Shown here piece by piece: positions 19,589-27,302 of a stretch of 64,000 bases of DNA. The DNA lies in NCBI RefSeq assembly GCF_021730435.1, contig NZ_JABWGX010000005.1, positions 124,001-188,000 on the forward strand, given 5' to 3'. The stretch comes from Xanthobacter agilis (GTDB lineage Bacteria; Pseudomonadota; Alphaproteobacteria; Rhizobiales; Xanthobacteraceae). The notes below the pieces were generated by a model that was not told the origin of the DNA, did no database searches, and was given only the letters and a program-made list of their open reading frames with translations. Numbering within the stretch: position 1 is the stretch's first letter; each line of letters begins with the position of its first letter. Made by a program: the position numbers and the translations under genes.

Positions 19589-19966
19589 ATGGCGTGCCCG
19601 TCACGCCGCGCCCGGCATGGCGCGGCTTCCCGCAGGTGGCGGCCCTGAACCCAGCCGCTCCGGGCGCATCCGTCCCCTCGGGGCCACGTGGCGCCAGCGC
19701 CGGCCCCCACGGAGCAGACGACCCGTGTTGACGAGCTGGGCGCCATTGGCGAGGCGTGCATCCCTCTCCGCGTCCGGCGGGGCGCCCCATCCGCAGTTTG
19801 AAAGTCGCGCCCAGCCCGAAGCCGGTGACCGCCCTTCAGGCCATCGGCGAAATCGGTCGCGGCGGCCGGGCCGTTGATGGGCGATGGGTACAGGAGGGCC
19901 GTCGCCAGGAGTCGGGCGCCGGGCGCCCAGGGCGCGCGCCCGCGAATCAAGGCAGGCGCCCGCGGA
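19589..19966. other. Gene-free stretch between bioZ and pgeF
   Basis: Lies between the convergent ends of the bio operon and pgeF. I see no credible gene. Near the pgeF end the sequence holds a short imperfect direct repeat, CGCCCGCGAATCAAGG and CGCCCGCGGATCAAGG (around 19930-19975), and several GGCGCC-rich palindromes. No clear U-tracted terminator for bioZ is visible. Confidence 0.4.
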
Positions 19967-20746
19967 TCAAGGTGCATCGGGCGCCAAGGCGATGGCGGCG
20001 ATGAGCCGGCCATAGTCGGCTTCCTTGCGATGGGTGGCGCGCCGGAAGGAATAGAAGCGCGCCTCGTCGGTGTAAGTGTCCAGCATGAGGTCTTCGATCT
20101 GGTGCACGCCGGCATCCTCCAGCCGCATGCGGATGAAGCCCGGCAGATCGAATAAGGCGTGGTGCGGCCGATCGGCGGGGGCGAAGAAGCGGGCGTAGTG
20201 CTTGTCCACGCCGAGGACGCGGGTCACGAAATCCTCGCCCACCTCATAGCTCGACTGGCGGATGAGCGGCCCGATCACGGCTCGGATGGCGCCGCGCCGC
20301 GCGCCCTGGGCCTCCATCAAGGCCACGGTGGCGCCGATGACGCCGCCGAGGGCGCCCTTCCAGCCCGAATGGGCGGCGGCCACCACCCGCGCCTCCGGAT
20401 CGGCGAACAGCACCGGACCGCAATCGGCAATGGATACCGCCGCGCCCAGGCCGGGCGTGCGGGTGACGATGGCATCGGCCTTGGGGGCCTCTTCGCGCGT
20501 CCACGGTGTGGTGGCGAGCACCGCATCGGCCGAGTGCACCTGCCAGCAGGCCAGCAAATGCGGCGCGTGAAGCCCGAGGGCCGCGGCCATGCGGGCGCGG
20601 TTTTCCTGCACCGCCTCGGGGGCGTCGGCGGAGCCCATGCCCCCGTTCAGGCTCGCATAGACCCCGGTCGATACCCCACCCGCGCGGGTGAAGAAGGCAT
20701 GGCGGATGCCGGGCAGGCTCGCGAGGGAGAGAGCCTCGATCTTCAT
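19967..20746 (-). CDS. pgeF: Peptidoglycan editing factor / multicopper-type purine phosphorylase (YfiH/PgeF)
   Basis: A 259-residue protein of the laccase-domain DUF152 family. Family members cleave purine nucleosides and, in E. coli, remove misincorporated L-serine from peptidoglycan precursors. The metal ligands are visible in CWQVHSADA, IADCGPVLF and HSGWKGALGG. ATG at 20746 (MKIEALS) is chosen; an in-frame ATG at 20761 is equally near a GAGG. In related genomes pgeF usually follows lgt-midA directly; here an ABC transporter lies between. Confidence 0.88.
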   Translation of the reverse strand: MKIEALSLASLPGIRHAFFTRAGGVSTGVYASLNGGMGSADAPEAVQENRARMAAALGLHAPHLLACWQVHSADAVLATTPWTREEAPKADAIVTRTPGLGAAVSIADCGPVLFADPEARVVAAAHSGWKGALGGVIGATVALMEAQGARRGAIRAVIGPLIRQSSYEVGEDFVTRVLGVDKHYARFFAPADRPHHALFDLPGFIRMRLEDAGVHQIEDLMLDTYTDEARFYSFRRATHRKEADYGRLIAAIALAPDAP

Positions 20747-21071
20747 GGGTCGCGTCCTCATGGCTTTCTGATGGCCGTGAAAACAGTGTGTAGCGCTTTC
20801 TCGTTAACGGGACGAGGCGCGCGGATTCCCGGTTCCGCGGATCGGCCGTCGGCGGCGGGGCTGCGCTCCATCCCCGCGGGCGGCTCAAGGCTGACGTTGC
20901 GTCTTGTGCTCTCGCCGCGGTCAGACCGGCGGCACCCGTGTGCGGACGGGACTTGCGGCCCGTTTGCGGTCGCGCGGCGGTTGATCTCAGCTATATTCAG
21001 GTGAATATAATTCTGCACTGGGGCACCGGCGGGCCGGCGAGGATCGCGGCGTGCCGTTCTGGGGGAAAAAG
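20747..21071. other. Intergenic control region upstream of the wtpA-like gene
   Basis: A divergent promoter region between pgeF and the transporter. Apart from the palindrome at 20992-21009 it is GC-rich and shows no gene. No molybdenum-cofactor riboswitch-like structure is evident. Confidence 0.5.
20992..21009. promoter_or_regulatory. Perfect palindrome TATAT-N8-ATATA, candidate ModE-type operator
   Basis: TATATTCAGGTGAATATA is a perfect 8-bp inverted repeat with a 2-nt centre, an AT island in very GC-rich DNA. It lies 62 bp upstream of the solute-binding protein gene. Its layout recalls the TATAT half-sites of ModE/Mop boxes, which fits a molybdate or tungstate transporter. The same GYTATAT-N8-ATATARY pattern recurs at 60578-60599 before another transporter operon. 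Confidence 0.55.
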
Positions 21072-22007
21072 ATGCGCAGACGGGCTTTCCTGCTGGGGCT
21101 GATGGCCCTTGGATTGAGCATCCTGGGCGGTGGCGCCTCGGGTCCTGTGGGGGCACAGGCGGCCGAGCCGGTCCGGGTGGCCTATGCGGGCTCCATGGGC
21201 GTGGTGATGGATCGGGCGCTCGGCCCGGCCTTCACCCAGCAGAGCGGCGCGCCGTTCCAGGGTATCGGCCAGGGTGCCTATGGCCTCGCCCGGCTCATCG
21301 CCGGCGGCCAGATCCAGGCCGACGTGTTCGTGTCGATCACGCCCGGGCCGATCGAGATCCTGAAGAAGGCGGGTCTTGTGGATGGCGCGGTGCCGGTGGC
21401 GAGCACCGCCATGGTCATTGTCTACAACGCCCAGGGGCCCCATGCGGCCGAGTTCGAGGCGGCGAAGGCGGGCAAGACGGAGTGGTGGAAGGTGCTCGAA
21501 AGCCCGAACGTGACGTTCGGCCGTACCGATCCCGCCACCGACCCGCAGGGCCAGAACATCATTTTCACCTTCCTTCTGGCCCAGCGCTATTACAACCAGC
21601 CAGACCTGATGCAGAAAGTGCTCGGCGGCGTCTACAACGACCAGCAGATCTTCGCCGAAGGCTCCGCCATGACCCGTCTCGAGGCCGGGCAGGTGGATGC
21701 AAGCTCCGGCTATCAGAGCGCCGCGGTCTCGGCCAAGCTGCCGTTCATCGCCCTGCCGGACGAGATCAACCTCTCCAATCCGGCCCTGGCCGCGCAATGG
21801 TATGATGCCGTGAGCTTCAAGCTGCCCGGCAAGGACGGCAAGGAAGAGACGGTGAAGCCCCAGCCCATGGTGTTCTACGCCGCGGTGCTGAAGAATGCGC
21901 CCAATCCCGAAGCGGGCGCGGCGTTCCTGAAGTTCATGCTGACCCCGGAGGGGCAGAAGCTGTTCCAGGACGCGGGCTATGGTCCGCCCAAGGGCGACAA
22001 GATCTGA
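21072..22007 (+). CDS. Tungstate/molybdate-type ABC transporter substrate-binding protein (WtpA-like)
   Basis: A 311-residue periplasmic binding protein. The signal peptide starts MRRRAFLLGLMALGLSIL and ends near AAEP (about 33). VAYAGSMGVVMDRAL, ADVFVSIT, FGRTDPATDPQGQNI and the LPDEINLSNPALAAQWYDAV segment follow the pattern of WtpA/ModA oxyanion-binding proteins, which bring tungstate or molybdate to the membrane transporter. The ATG at 21072 follows a GGGGGAAAAAG site; a GTG at 21051 is an alternative. It starts a three-gene operon with a permease and an ATPase. The specificity among tungstate, molybdate and other oxyanions is not determinable here. Confidence 0.75.
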   Translation: MRRRAFLLGLMALGLSILGGGASGPVGAQAAEPVRVAYAGSMGVVMDRALGPAFTQQSGAPFQGIGQGAYGLARLIAGGQIQADVFVSITPGPIEILKKAGLVDGAVPVASTAMVIVYNAQGPHAAEFEAAKAGKTEWWKVLESPNVTFGRTDPATDPQGQNIIFTFLLAQRYYNQPDLMQKVLGGVYNDQQIFAEGSAMTRLEAGQVDASSGYQSAAVSAKLPFIALPDEINLSNPALAAQWYDAVSFKLPGKDGKEETVKPQPMVFYAAVLKNAPNPEAGAAFLKFMLTPEGQKLFQDAGYGPPKGDKI

Positions 22008-22040
22008 AGTCGCGGCGGGTCAGCAATCGGGACACGGATC

Positions 22041-22838
22041 GTGTTTTCCTCAGCCGGAGCCGGCTTTTCAGGCTCGCGACTTCTCGGCGTCGTGGCGGTG
22101 TTCGCGGCGCTGGTGCTCGCGGTGATGGTGGCGCCCTTCGCCACCCTCGCCACCGCCACCGACTGGTCGAATTTCCACCTCGCCGACGGGGATTGGGAGG
22201 CCATCTCGGTATCCCTGGGCTATGGCGCCGTGTCGATGGGCATCATCATCGTGCTCGGCACGCCGCTCGCGTGGTGGCTGGCGCGCAGCCGCTTTCGCGG
22301 CAAATGGATCGCCGACGTCCTGCTGCTGCTGCCGCTCCTGTCGCCGCCGCTGGCGCTCGGCATCCTGCTGGCCTCATTTTATGGGCCTTATGGGCCGGCC
22401 GGCTCCCTCCTGCAGCAGGCGGGGGTGCTGCTCACCAACAATCCGCCGGCCTTCATCCTCGCCACCTGCTACGGCGCCGGCCCCTATTTCGTCATTGCCG
22501 CCCGCTCGGCATTCGAGGGCGTGCCGCTCGATCTGGAAGAGGTGGGGCTCACCCTCGGCCGGGGGCCGCTGTCGCTGATCTGGCGGGTCACGCTGCCGCT
22601 GGCGGCGCCGGGGCTGCTCATGGGGCTGGCGGTGGCCTGGGTGCGGGCCGTGGGCGAGTTCGGCATCGTGCTGGTGGTCGCTTATTTCCCGCAGGGCATG
22701 CCGGTGAAGCTGTGGGTGAACCTGCAGGATGTGGGCTTGCAGGCGGTCTATCCGCTGCTGTGGGCGTTCTTCCTGCTGGCGATGCCGCTGCCCCTGTTGA
22801 TGCGGGTGTTCACGCGGCGTTGGGACGGACCCTCATGA
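22041..22838 (+). CDS. Oxyanion ABC transporter permease (ModB/WtpB/CysT type)
   Basis: A 265-residue inner-membrane protein with about six transmembrane helices. The EAA loop that docks the ATPase is in LDLEEVGLTLGRGPLSLIWRVTLP-type sequence (about residues 170-195), and the MPVKLWVNLQDVGLQAVYPL tail is typical of ModB/CysT-like permeases. It starts with GTG 33 bp after the binding-protein gene. It forms the channel of the tungstate/molybdate-type transporter inferred from the first gene. Confidence 0.85.
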   Translation: MFSSAGAGFSGSRLLGVVAVFAALVLAVMVAPFATLATATDWSNFHLADGDWEAISVSLGYGAVSMGIIIVLGTPLAWWLARSRFRGKWIADVLLLLPLLSPPLALGILLASFYGPYGPAGSLLQQAGVLLTNNPPAFILATCYGAGPYFVIAARSAFEGVPLDLEEVGLTLGRGPLSLIWRVTLPLAAPGLLMGLAVAWVRAVGEFGIVLVVAYFPQGMPVKLWVNLQDVGLQAVYPLLWAFFLLAMPLPLLMRVFTRRWDGPS

Positions 22839-22857
22839 CCTTTGATGCCACTGTGGC

Positions 22858-22899
22858 GATCACACCATGAAGATCACACCATGAAGATCACACCGTGAA
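22858..22899 (+). repeat. Three tandem 14-bp repeats spanning the start codon of the ATPase gene
   Basis: The unit GATCACACCATGAA occurs at 22858-22871 and 22872-22885, and as GATCACACCGTGAA at 22886-22899. Each copy carries a start codon and the next copy's sequence (ATGAAGATCACACC). The first two ATGs (22867 and 22881) open five-codon frames that hit TGA; only the third, a GTG, opens the gene. The array therefore looks like duplication of the translation start region. Confidence 0.85.
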
Positions 22900-23554
22900 A
22901 ATCACCTGCCGCCTGACCCATCCGGTGTCCATCGACATGGCCTTCGATGTCCATGGCCTCACCGTGCTGCTCGGCCGCTCGGGCGAGGGCAAGACCACCA
23001 TGCTGAAGGCCCTGGCCGGGTTGCTTCCGTCGGAAGGCACGCCGTTTGACGGCCTGCCGCCACAGGCGCGCCCCATCGGCTATGTGCCGCAGAGCCTGTG
23101 CCTGTTTCCCCATCTGTTGATCTGGCAGAACGTCGCCTTCTCCCTCGACGGTGCGGACCGGCGGGCGAAGGCGGTGGCGTTGCTGGAGCGCTTCGGTCTT
23201 GCCGCGTTCGCCGATCGCCGGCCGCGGCAATTGTCCGGCGGCCAGCAGCAGCGGGTGGCCCTGGCGCGCGCCCTGGCCCGCGCGCCGGAATTGCTGCTGC
23301 TGGATGAACCGACCTCGGCGCTCGATCCGGTGACCCGCGACGAGGTGGTGGCGGAACTCATCGGCATCAGCCGCAACGGGCGTCCGGCGGTGCTCGCCTC
23401 CACCCACGACCGGCAGATGGCTTTGGCGGCCGATCATCTGGTGATTCTCGTCCAAGGGCGCGTGGTGCAGCAGGGGCGCCCCGCCGACCTCATGGCAAAC
23501 CCCGCCTGTGCCGAGGTGGCGGGCCTGCTGGGCCTGAAGCAGAACGCGGCCTGA
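22895..23554 (+). CDS. Oxyanion ABC transporter ATP-binding protein (ModC/WtpC type, no TOBE domain)
   Basis: A 219-residue ABC ATPase. Walker A is GRSGEGKTT (about residues 27-35), the signature is LSGGQQQRVALARALA (about 113), and Walker B is LLLLDEPTSAL. It lacks the C-terminal TOBE/Mop oxyanion-sensing domain of full-length ModC, ending after the H-loop region at about 219 residues. It starts at a GTG embedded in a 14-bp tandem repeat, 56 bp after the permease gene. It powers the transporter encoded just upstream. Confidence 0.86.
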   Translation: MKITCRLTHPVSIDMAFDVHGLTVLLGRSGEGKTTMLKALAGLLPSEGTPFDGLPPQARPIGYVPQSLCLFPHLLIWQNVAFSLDGADRRAKAVALLERFGLAAFADRRPRQLSGGQQQRVALARALARAPELLLLDEPTSALDPVTRDEVVAELIGISRNGRPAVLASTHDRQMALAADHLVILVQGRVVQQGRPADLMANPACAEVAGLLGLKQNAA

Positions 23555-23800
23555 GCCCGCGGGGGGCGGGTTGACGGCACCACCTTTTAAAGCTGGCCAC
23601 CCGCCGGCGCCGGGAGCCCCGTGCCATGGTTTTCGGCAAGACGGCTTTCGGCAAAAGGGTTTTCGGCGCGCGCCACCGCTTTCGTGCAAGCGTTGCTTCG
23701 TGCGTGATGGCCTCGACATTCCGCATCGGTGCCGTCGGAGGCCATGCCGGTCCACCTTCACCGGCGCGAAGGCGGCGGTTCGCTCCGAGGCGGATCGCTC
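23555..23800. other. Intergenic region with a degenerate 15-bp tandem motif
   Basis: Lies between the convergent ATPase and midA genes. A short hairpin CCCGC/GCGGG follows the ATPase stop (23556-23570). TTTTCGGCAA-type motifs recur with a 15-bp period at 23630, 23645 and 23660. No gene is apparent. Confidence 0.45.
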
Positions 23801-24898
23801 TCAGCCGCGAAACGCCTCCTCGGGCAGGAAGGCCGGCGGCGCGCCGCGACCCGGCGCGGCGAGGGCCAGCACCTTGAACAGGGTTCCCATCTGGCCTTCA
23901 TCGGTGCCGGCGAGCCGCAGGGCGGCGGTGGCGATGGCCTCCTCGCCGGCGGCGCCGGCCTGCGCCATCAGCCGCTCGGCCCGTTCCGCCAAACCCAGGC
24001 GCAGCAGGAAATGACCTTGCGGGAGGGGACCGAAGGCAACGGCGCCTTGGCCGAGGGCCATGCGCGCGAGGGCGGCAAAGTCCACATGGGCGGTGAGATC
24101 GGCGTCACCGGGCGCGGCCAGAGGGTCCGCGAAGGCGTGGCGGGACAGGGCCTGGAGCGTATCGCCGAAGCCGCCGGCATGGCCGTAATCGACCACCAGC
24201 GCCACGCCGCCGCCGGTTGCCAGCCGTCGGGCGAGGGCGAGCGCGGGGCCGCTCTCCATGCGCTCCAGCACGGCCCCATCGGGCGCGGGGCCGGGCGGGG
24301 CGAAGGCGGCGGCCACCGGCGTCGGGCGCGGATCGAGGCCGAAGATCAGGCGGCCATCCGCGTCGAGGCCCACGCGCCGTTCGTGCCAGCCGTCGGCGGC
24401 GCGCACGTATTGATCGATGGGCAGGGCATCGAAGAACTCGTTCGCGAGCACGATGACAGGACCTGCGGGCAGGTCCTCGATCCGATCGTGCCAACTGACA
24501 TCGTGCCCGGCGAGCGTCTGGCGCTGGGCCTGCCGCAGCACCGGGCTGGTCTCCACGAGATGCACGCGCGCCGCGGCGCCAAAGGCGGGGGCCACGCCGG
24601 CGGCGCGCAGGGCATCGGCCATCAGCGTGCCGCGTCCGGGACCGAGCTCCACCAGCAGAAACGGCGAAGGCGCACCCATCTGCTGCCAGGCCGCCACCGC
24701 CCACAGGCCGAGGAGCTCGCCGAACATCTGGCTGATCTCGGGTGCGGTGGTGAAGTCGCCGCGCGCGCCCAGGGGGTCGCGGGTCATGTAGTAGCCATGG
24801 CGCGGATGGCCGAGGCACAGCGCCATGTAGCGGCTGACCGGCAGCGGCCCCTCGGCGGCGATGAGGGCGCGGATCTCGTCCGCGAGGGTGCTGGTCAC
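23801..24898 (-). CDS. SAM-dependent methyltransferase, MidA/NDUFAF7 family
   Basis: A 365-residue class I-like methyltransferase. The SAM-binding loop is LLVELGPGRGTLMADAL (about residues 80-96), preceded by RGDFTTAPEISQMFGELLG, and followed by VIVLANEFFDALPIDQY, all hallmarks of the MidA/NDUFAF7 family that methylates an arginine of respiratory complex I subunit NuoD/NDUFS2 in eukaryotes. The bacterial substrate is inferred. The GTG start at 24898 overlaps the lgt stop (GTGA), so the two are translationally coupled. Confidence 0.9.
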   Translation of the reverse strand: MTSTLADEIRALIAAEGPLPVSRYMALCLGHPRHGYYMTRDPLGARGDFTTAPEISQMFGELLGLWAVAAWQQMGAPSPFLLVELGPGRGTLMADALRAAGVAPAFGAAARVHLVETSPVLRQAQRQTLAGHDVSWHDRIEDLPAGPVIVLANEFFDALPIDQYVRAADGWHERRVGLDADGRLIFGLDPRPTPVAAAFAPPGPAPDGAVLERMESGPALALARRLATGGGVALVVDYGHAGGFGDTLQALSRHAFADPLAAPGDADLTAHVDFAALARMALGQGAVAFGPLPQGHFLLRLGLAERAERLMAQAGAAGEEAIATAALRLAGTDEGQMGTLFKVLALAAPGRGAPPAFLPEEAFRG

Positions 24899-25707
24899 GA
24901 CGCCCTCTTGCGCGTCAGGGCGAAGGCGGCGAGGCTGGCGCCGGCCAGCACCACCGGCACCGACAGCCACATGCCCATGGTGGTGCCGAAGGCGAGATAG
25001 CCGAGCTGCACATCCGGTTCGCGGAAAAACTCGCCGACGATGCGCCCGCAGCCGTAGCCCATGCCGAAGAGGCCGGCCGCAAGCCCCGGCCGCTTCAGGG
25101 CGCCCATGCGCACCGCGGCCAGCATGATGACGAACAGCAAAATCCCTTCGAGCCCGGCTTCATAGAGCTGGCTGGGATGGCGCGGCACGCCGCCGCCGTT
25201 GGGAAACACCACCGCCCACGGCACGTCGGCCGGGCGGCCCCACAGTTCCGAATTGATGAAATTGGCGATGCGCCCGAACAGGAGGCCGAGCGGCGCCACC
25301 ACCCCCGCCACATCGAGCAAGGAGAGAATGCGGATGCCGCGGGCGCGGGCGAACAGCACCAGCGCGACGATGGTGCCCGTAAGGCCGCCATGGAACGACA
25401 TGCCCCCCTTCCACACCGCGATGATATCGGCCGGATGGGCGGCGAAATGGGGCAGGTTGTAGAACAGCACATAGCCGATGCGCCCGCCGAGGATCACGCC
25501 CAGGGTGGCCCAGAACAAGGCGTCGTCGAGGTCCTGCGGCTTCATGGGCGAGGTGCCGCCCCACAGGCGGGGCATGGCCACCAGCCGCCGGCCGAGCAGC
25601 CACCCGAGCACCAGGCCGGCGATGTAGGCGAGCGCGTACCAGCGAATGGAGAGGGGGCCGATTTGCACCAGCACCGGGTCGATGGTGGGGAAGGGCAGGG
25701 CGAGCAT
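24895..25707 (-). CDS. lgt: Prolipoprotein diacylglyceryl transferase
   Basis: A 270-residue inner-membrane enzyme that transfers diacylglycerol from phosphatidylglycerol to the lipobox cysteine of prolipoproteins. Seven hydrophobic segments are visible; the essential HGGL motif is in GGMSFHGGLTGT (about 100-110), and the Lgt signature GRIANFINSELWGRP follows at about 140. The ATG at 25707 gives the expected length; the frame is open much further upstream, but that part is low-complexity and not Lgt-like. It diverges from ubiK. Confidence 0.94.
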   Translation of the reverse strand: MLALPFPTIDPVLVQIGPLSIRWYALAYIAGLVLGWLLGRRLVAMPRLWGGTSPMKPQDLDDALFWATLGVILGGRIGYVLFYNLPHFAAHPADIIAVWKGGMSFHGGLTGTIVALVLFARARGIRILSLLDVAGVVAPLGLLFGRIANFINSELWGRPADVPWAVVFPNGGGVPRHPSQLYEAGLEGILLFVIMLAAVRMGALKRPGLAAGLFGMGYGCGRIVGEFFREPDVQLGYLAFGTTMGMWLSVPVVLAGASLAAFALTRKRAS

Positions 25708-25973
25708 GCTGTAAAAATCCTGCAAGTGGCGCGCCGGGGCCGGAGAGGCGGGCGCATCTGGCGCGGGGCGGGCGTCGCCGTCAAGGATGCCGGACGGGAA
25801 GCGGGCATGCGCACACCGGCGCCGGTGTGCCGCAGCCGCGCGGGCCTTGCACTGTGCGCGCGCTCTCGCCATGTTCAGCCCCGATCGCCATGCGGCATGT
25901 GAGCCGCGCCTCGGGCCGCGCCGACCCGCGTGCTGTGGCGCGCGCCGCAGCGCAAGAGCGTCAGGAGACCGCC
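25708..25973. other. Divergent region between lgt and ubiK
   Basis: 266 bp of GC-rich sequence with short palindromes (e.g. ACCGGCGCCGGT near 25813). It should hold the promoters of both lgt and ubiK, but no convincing -35/-10 pair stands out. Confidence 0.35.
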
Positions 25974-26252
25974 ATGACCCAGACCACCGGCCGCTTTTTC
26001 GACGAGATGGCCCGCCTCTTGAACGATGCCGCAGGCGTGGCGCAGGGCGTCCGCCGCGAGGCCGAGACGGTGATGCGCACCCAGGTGGAGCGCTTCTTGC
26101 GCGACATGGACCTCGTGAAGCGCGAGGAGTTCGAGGCGGTGAAGGATATGGCCGTTGCCGCGCGCGAGGAAAACGAGCGCTTGTCCGAGCGCCTCGCCGT
26201 CCTGGAGGCAAGGCTGGCCGCCGCTGCTGCCGGCTCCGGCACCCTCGACTGA
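25974..26252 (+). CDS. ubiK: UbiK-like ubiquinone biosynthesis accessory factor (DUF526/BMFP)
   Basis: A 92-residue, largely helical protein ending in a coiled coil (about residues 45-85: REEFEAVKDMAVAAREENER, heptad-like). N-terminal FFDEMARLLNDAAGVAQG and central VERFLRDMDLVKREEFE are the family pattern. In E. coli UbiK binds UbiJ and aids aerobic ubiquinone synthesis. ATG at 25974 follows GGAGACC. Confidence 0.82.
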   Translation: MTQTTGRFFDEMARLLNDAAGVAQGVRREAETVMRTQVERFLRDMDLVKREEFEAVKDMAVAAREENERLSERLAVLEARLAAAAAGSGTLD

Positions 26253-26688
26253 TCGCCGGGCGGATACTCGCGCCCCGCGACCGGTGATTCGCCGATCCGG
26301 AGCCGGCGCATTTGTGTGCATGCCCACGCGGTGCACACAATCCGTCGTAGCGGCGCCATGTTTACCCGCGATATACTGATTTTCGTGGCGATTCGGAGCC
26401 GGTTCGTCGTATCACGGGCGTACGACGGGGCGTAGCCTCGCCCGACAGGTGGTGTGCGGTAAGGGGCCCTCGGGTTCGTCCCGGCCGGTCCTGGCGGCGG
26501 GCTGCGTGATGTGCGCCAGCCGCTGTGGCGCGACATTCTCCTGTGCTCCGTCGAAGTGGTTCGTCTTGAAGGAGGTCGTTCCATGGCACGCGGCATTGAG
26601 CGCATGCCTTTGGCCTCGTTGCCCGGGCGTCGCCGTGCCTCAGCCGTGTTCGGCCCTCTTCTCGTTCCTCACACCGCGAGGTCGAGGC
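26253..26688. other. Gene-poor region with a hairpin and a possible leader peptide
   Basis: Between ubiK and the ybjN-like gene. A perfect inverted repeat CGTCGTA-N9-TACGACG lies at 26405-26427. Downstream a strong AAGGAGG ribosome site precedes the small frame at 26583. An AT-richer patch around 26355-26395 could hold a promoter. Confidence 0.45.
26405..26427. repeat. Perfect 7-bp inverted repeat
   Basis: CGTCGTA-TCACGGGCG-TACGACG could be an operator or a hairpin in the leader of the ybjN-like gene. A related CCGTCGTAGCGG lies about 60 bp upstream. The regulator is unknown. Confidence 0.4.
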
Positions 26689-26708
26689 ATGTCTCTCATC
26701 GACATTGA
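26583..26708 (+). CDS. Possible 41-residue leader peptide upstream of the ybjN-like gene
   Basis: A short frame starting ATG at 26583, with AAGGAGG 7-8 nt upstream, one of the best ribosome sites in the window. It encodes an Arg/Pro-rich peptide (MARGIERMPLASLPGRRR...) and ends at 26708, overlapping the start of the ybjN-like gene at 26689 in another frame. I do not recognise the peptide. It could be a translated leader that couples or attenuates the downstream gene, or the ribosome site could be fortuitous. Confidence 0.3.
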   Translation: MARGIERMPLASLPGRRRASAVFGPLLVPHTARSRHVSHRH

Positions 26709-27189
26709 AGCCGAAGCGCCGGCCAATCCCGTGGACTTGGTGGAGCAGCTCGCCGCTGTCCACGACTGGGCCTTTGAGCGCTCCGACGACGACGAGATCA
26801 CCCTTTCGCTCGCCTGCCGCTGGACCGACTGCCATGTGTCGTTCCAGTGGATGGACGAGCTGGAGGCGCTCCACGTCGCCTGCGCGTTCGATCTCAAGGT
26901 GCCGGATGGGCGCCGCGCGGAAGTGCTGAAACTGCTCGCCATGATCAACGAGCAGATGTGGCTCGGCCATTTCGACCTTTGGTCCCAGGAAGGTGTCGTC
27001 ATGTTCCGCCACGCTTTGGTGCTGGCGGGCGGGGCCACCGCCTCGGATCGCCAGTGCGAGGCCATCGTGGATGCCGCGATCGATGCGGTGGAGCGCTATT
27101 ATCCGGCCTTCCAGTTCGTGGTCTGGGCGGGCAAGACGGCGCGCGAAGCCATGGACACCGCCTTGTTCGACACCGTCGGCGAAGCCTGA
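26689..27189 (+). CDS. YbjN domain-containing protein
   Basis: A 166-residue soluble protein with the YbjN fold. LVEQLAAVHDWAFERSDDDEITLSL, CRWTDCHVSFQWM, and the FDLWSQEGVVMFRHALV segment match alphaproteobacterial YbjN/DUF1790 proteins, which resemble type III secretion chaperones. The molecular function is unknown. ATG at 26689 follows GAGG. It is the usual neighbour of proC in this bacterial group. Confidence 0.82.
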   Translation: MSLIDIEAEAPANPVDLVEQLAAVHDWAFERSDDDEITLSLACRWTDCHVSFQWMDELEALHVACAFDLKVPDGRRAEVLKLLAMINEQMWLGHFDLWSQEGVVMFRHALVLAGGATASDRQCEAIVDAAIDAVERYYPAFQFVVWAGKTAREAMDTALFDTVGEA

Positions 27190-27202
27190 TCGCTTTTGAA
27201 GA

Positions 27203-27238
27203 CCAGCCGCGGGCGGGTTTCCCCCCGCGCGCGGCTGG
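27203..27238 (+). terminator. Strong GC hairpin between the ybjN-like gene and proC
   Basis: CCAGCCGC (27203-27210) pairs with GCGGCTGG (27231-27238) around a GC-rich loop that can itself partly pair. The following sequence is CTTAAAG rather than a T-run, so intrinsic termination may be partial. Confidence 0.45.
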
Positions 27239-27302
27239 CTTAAAGCTGAGCCTCGAAAGGCGGCGGTTTCGCAAGGAAACGCCGCTGCGATGCGAGGCGA
27301 TC

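Noticed and set aside
20747..21071. A molybdenum-cofactor riboswitch before the wtpA-like gene
   Set aside because: The region is short and GC-rich without the characteristic multi-stem layout; the palindrome explains the AT island better.
22858..22899. Tandem repeats as the start of a CRISPR array
   Set aside because: Only three 14-bp copies with no spacers, within a gene start; no cas genes in the window.
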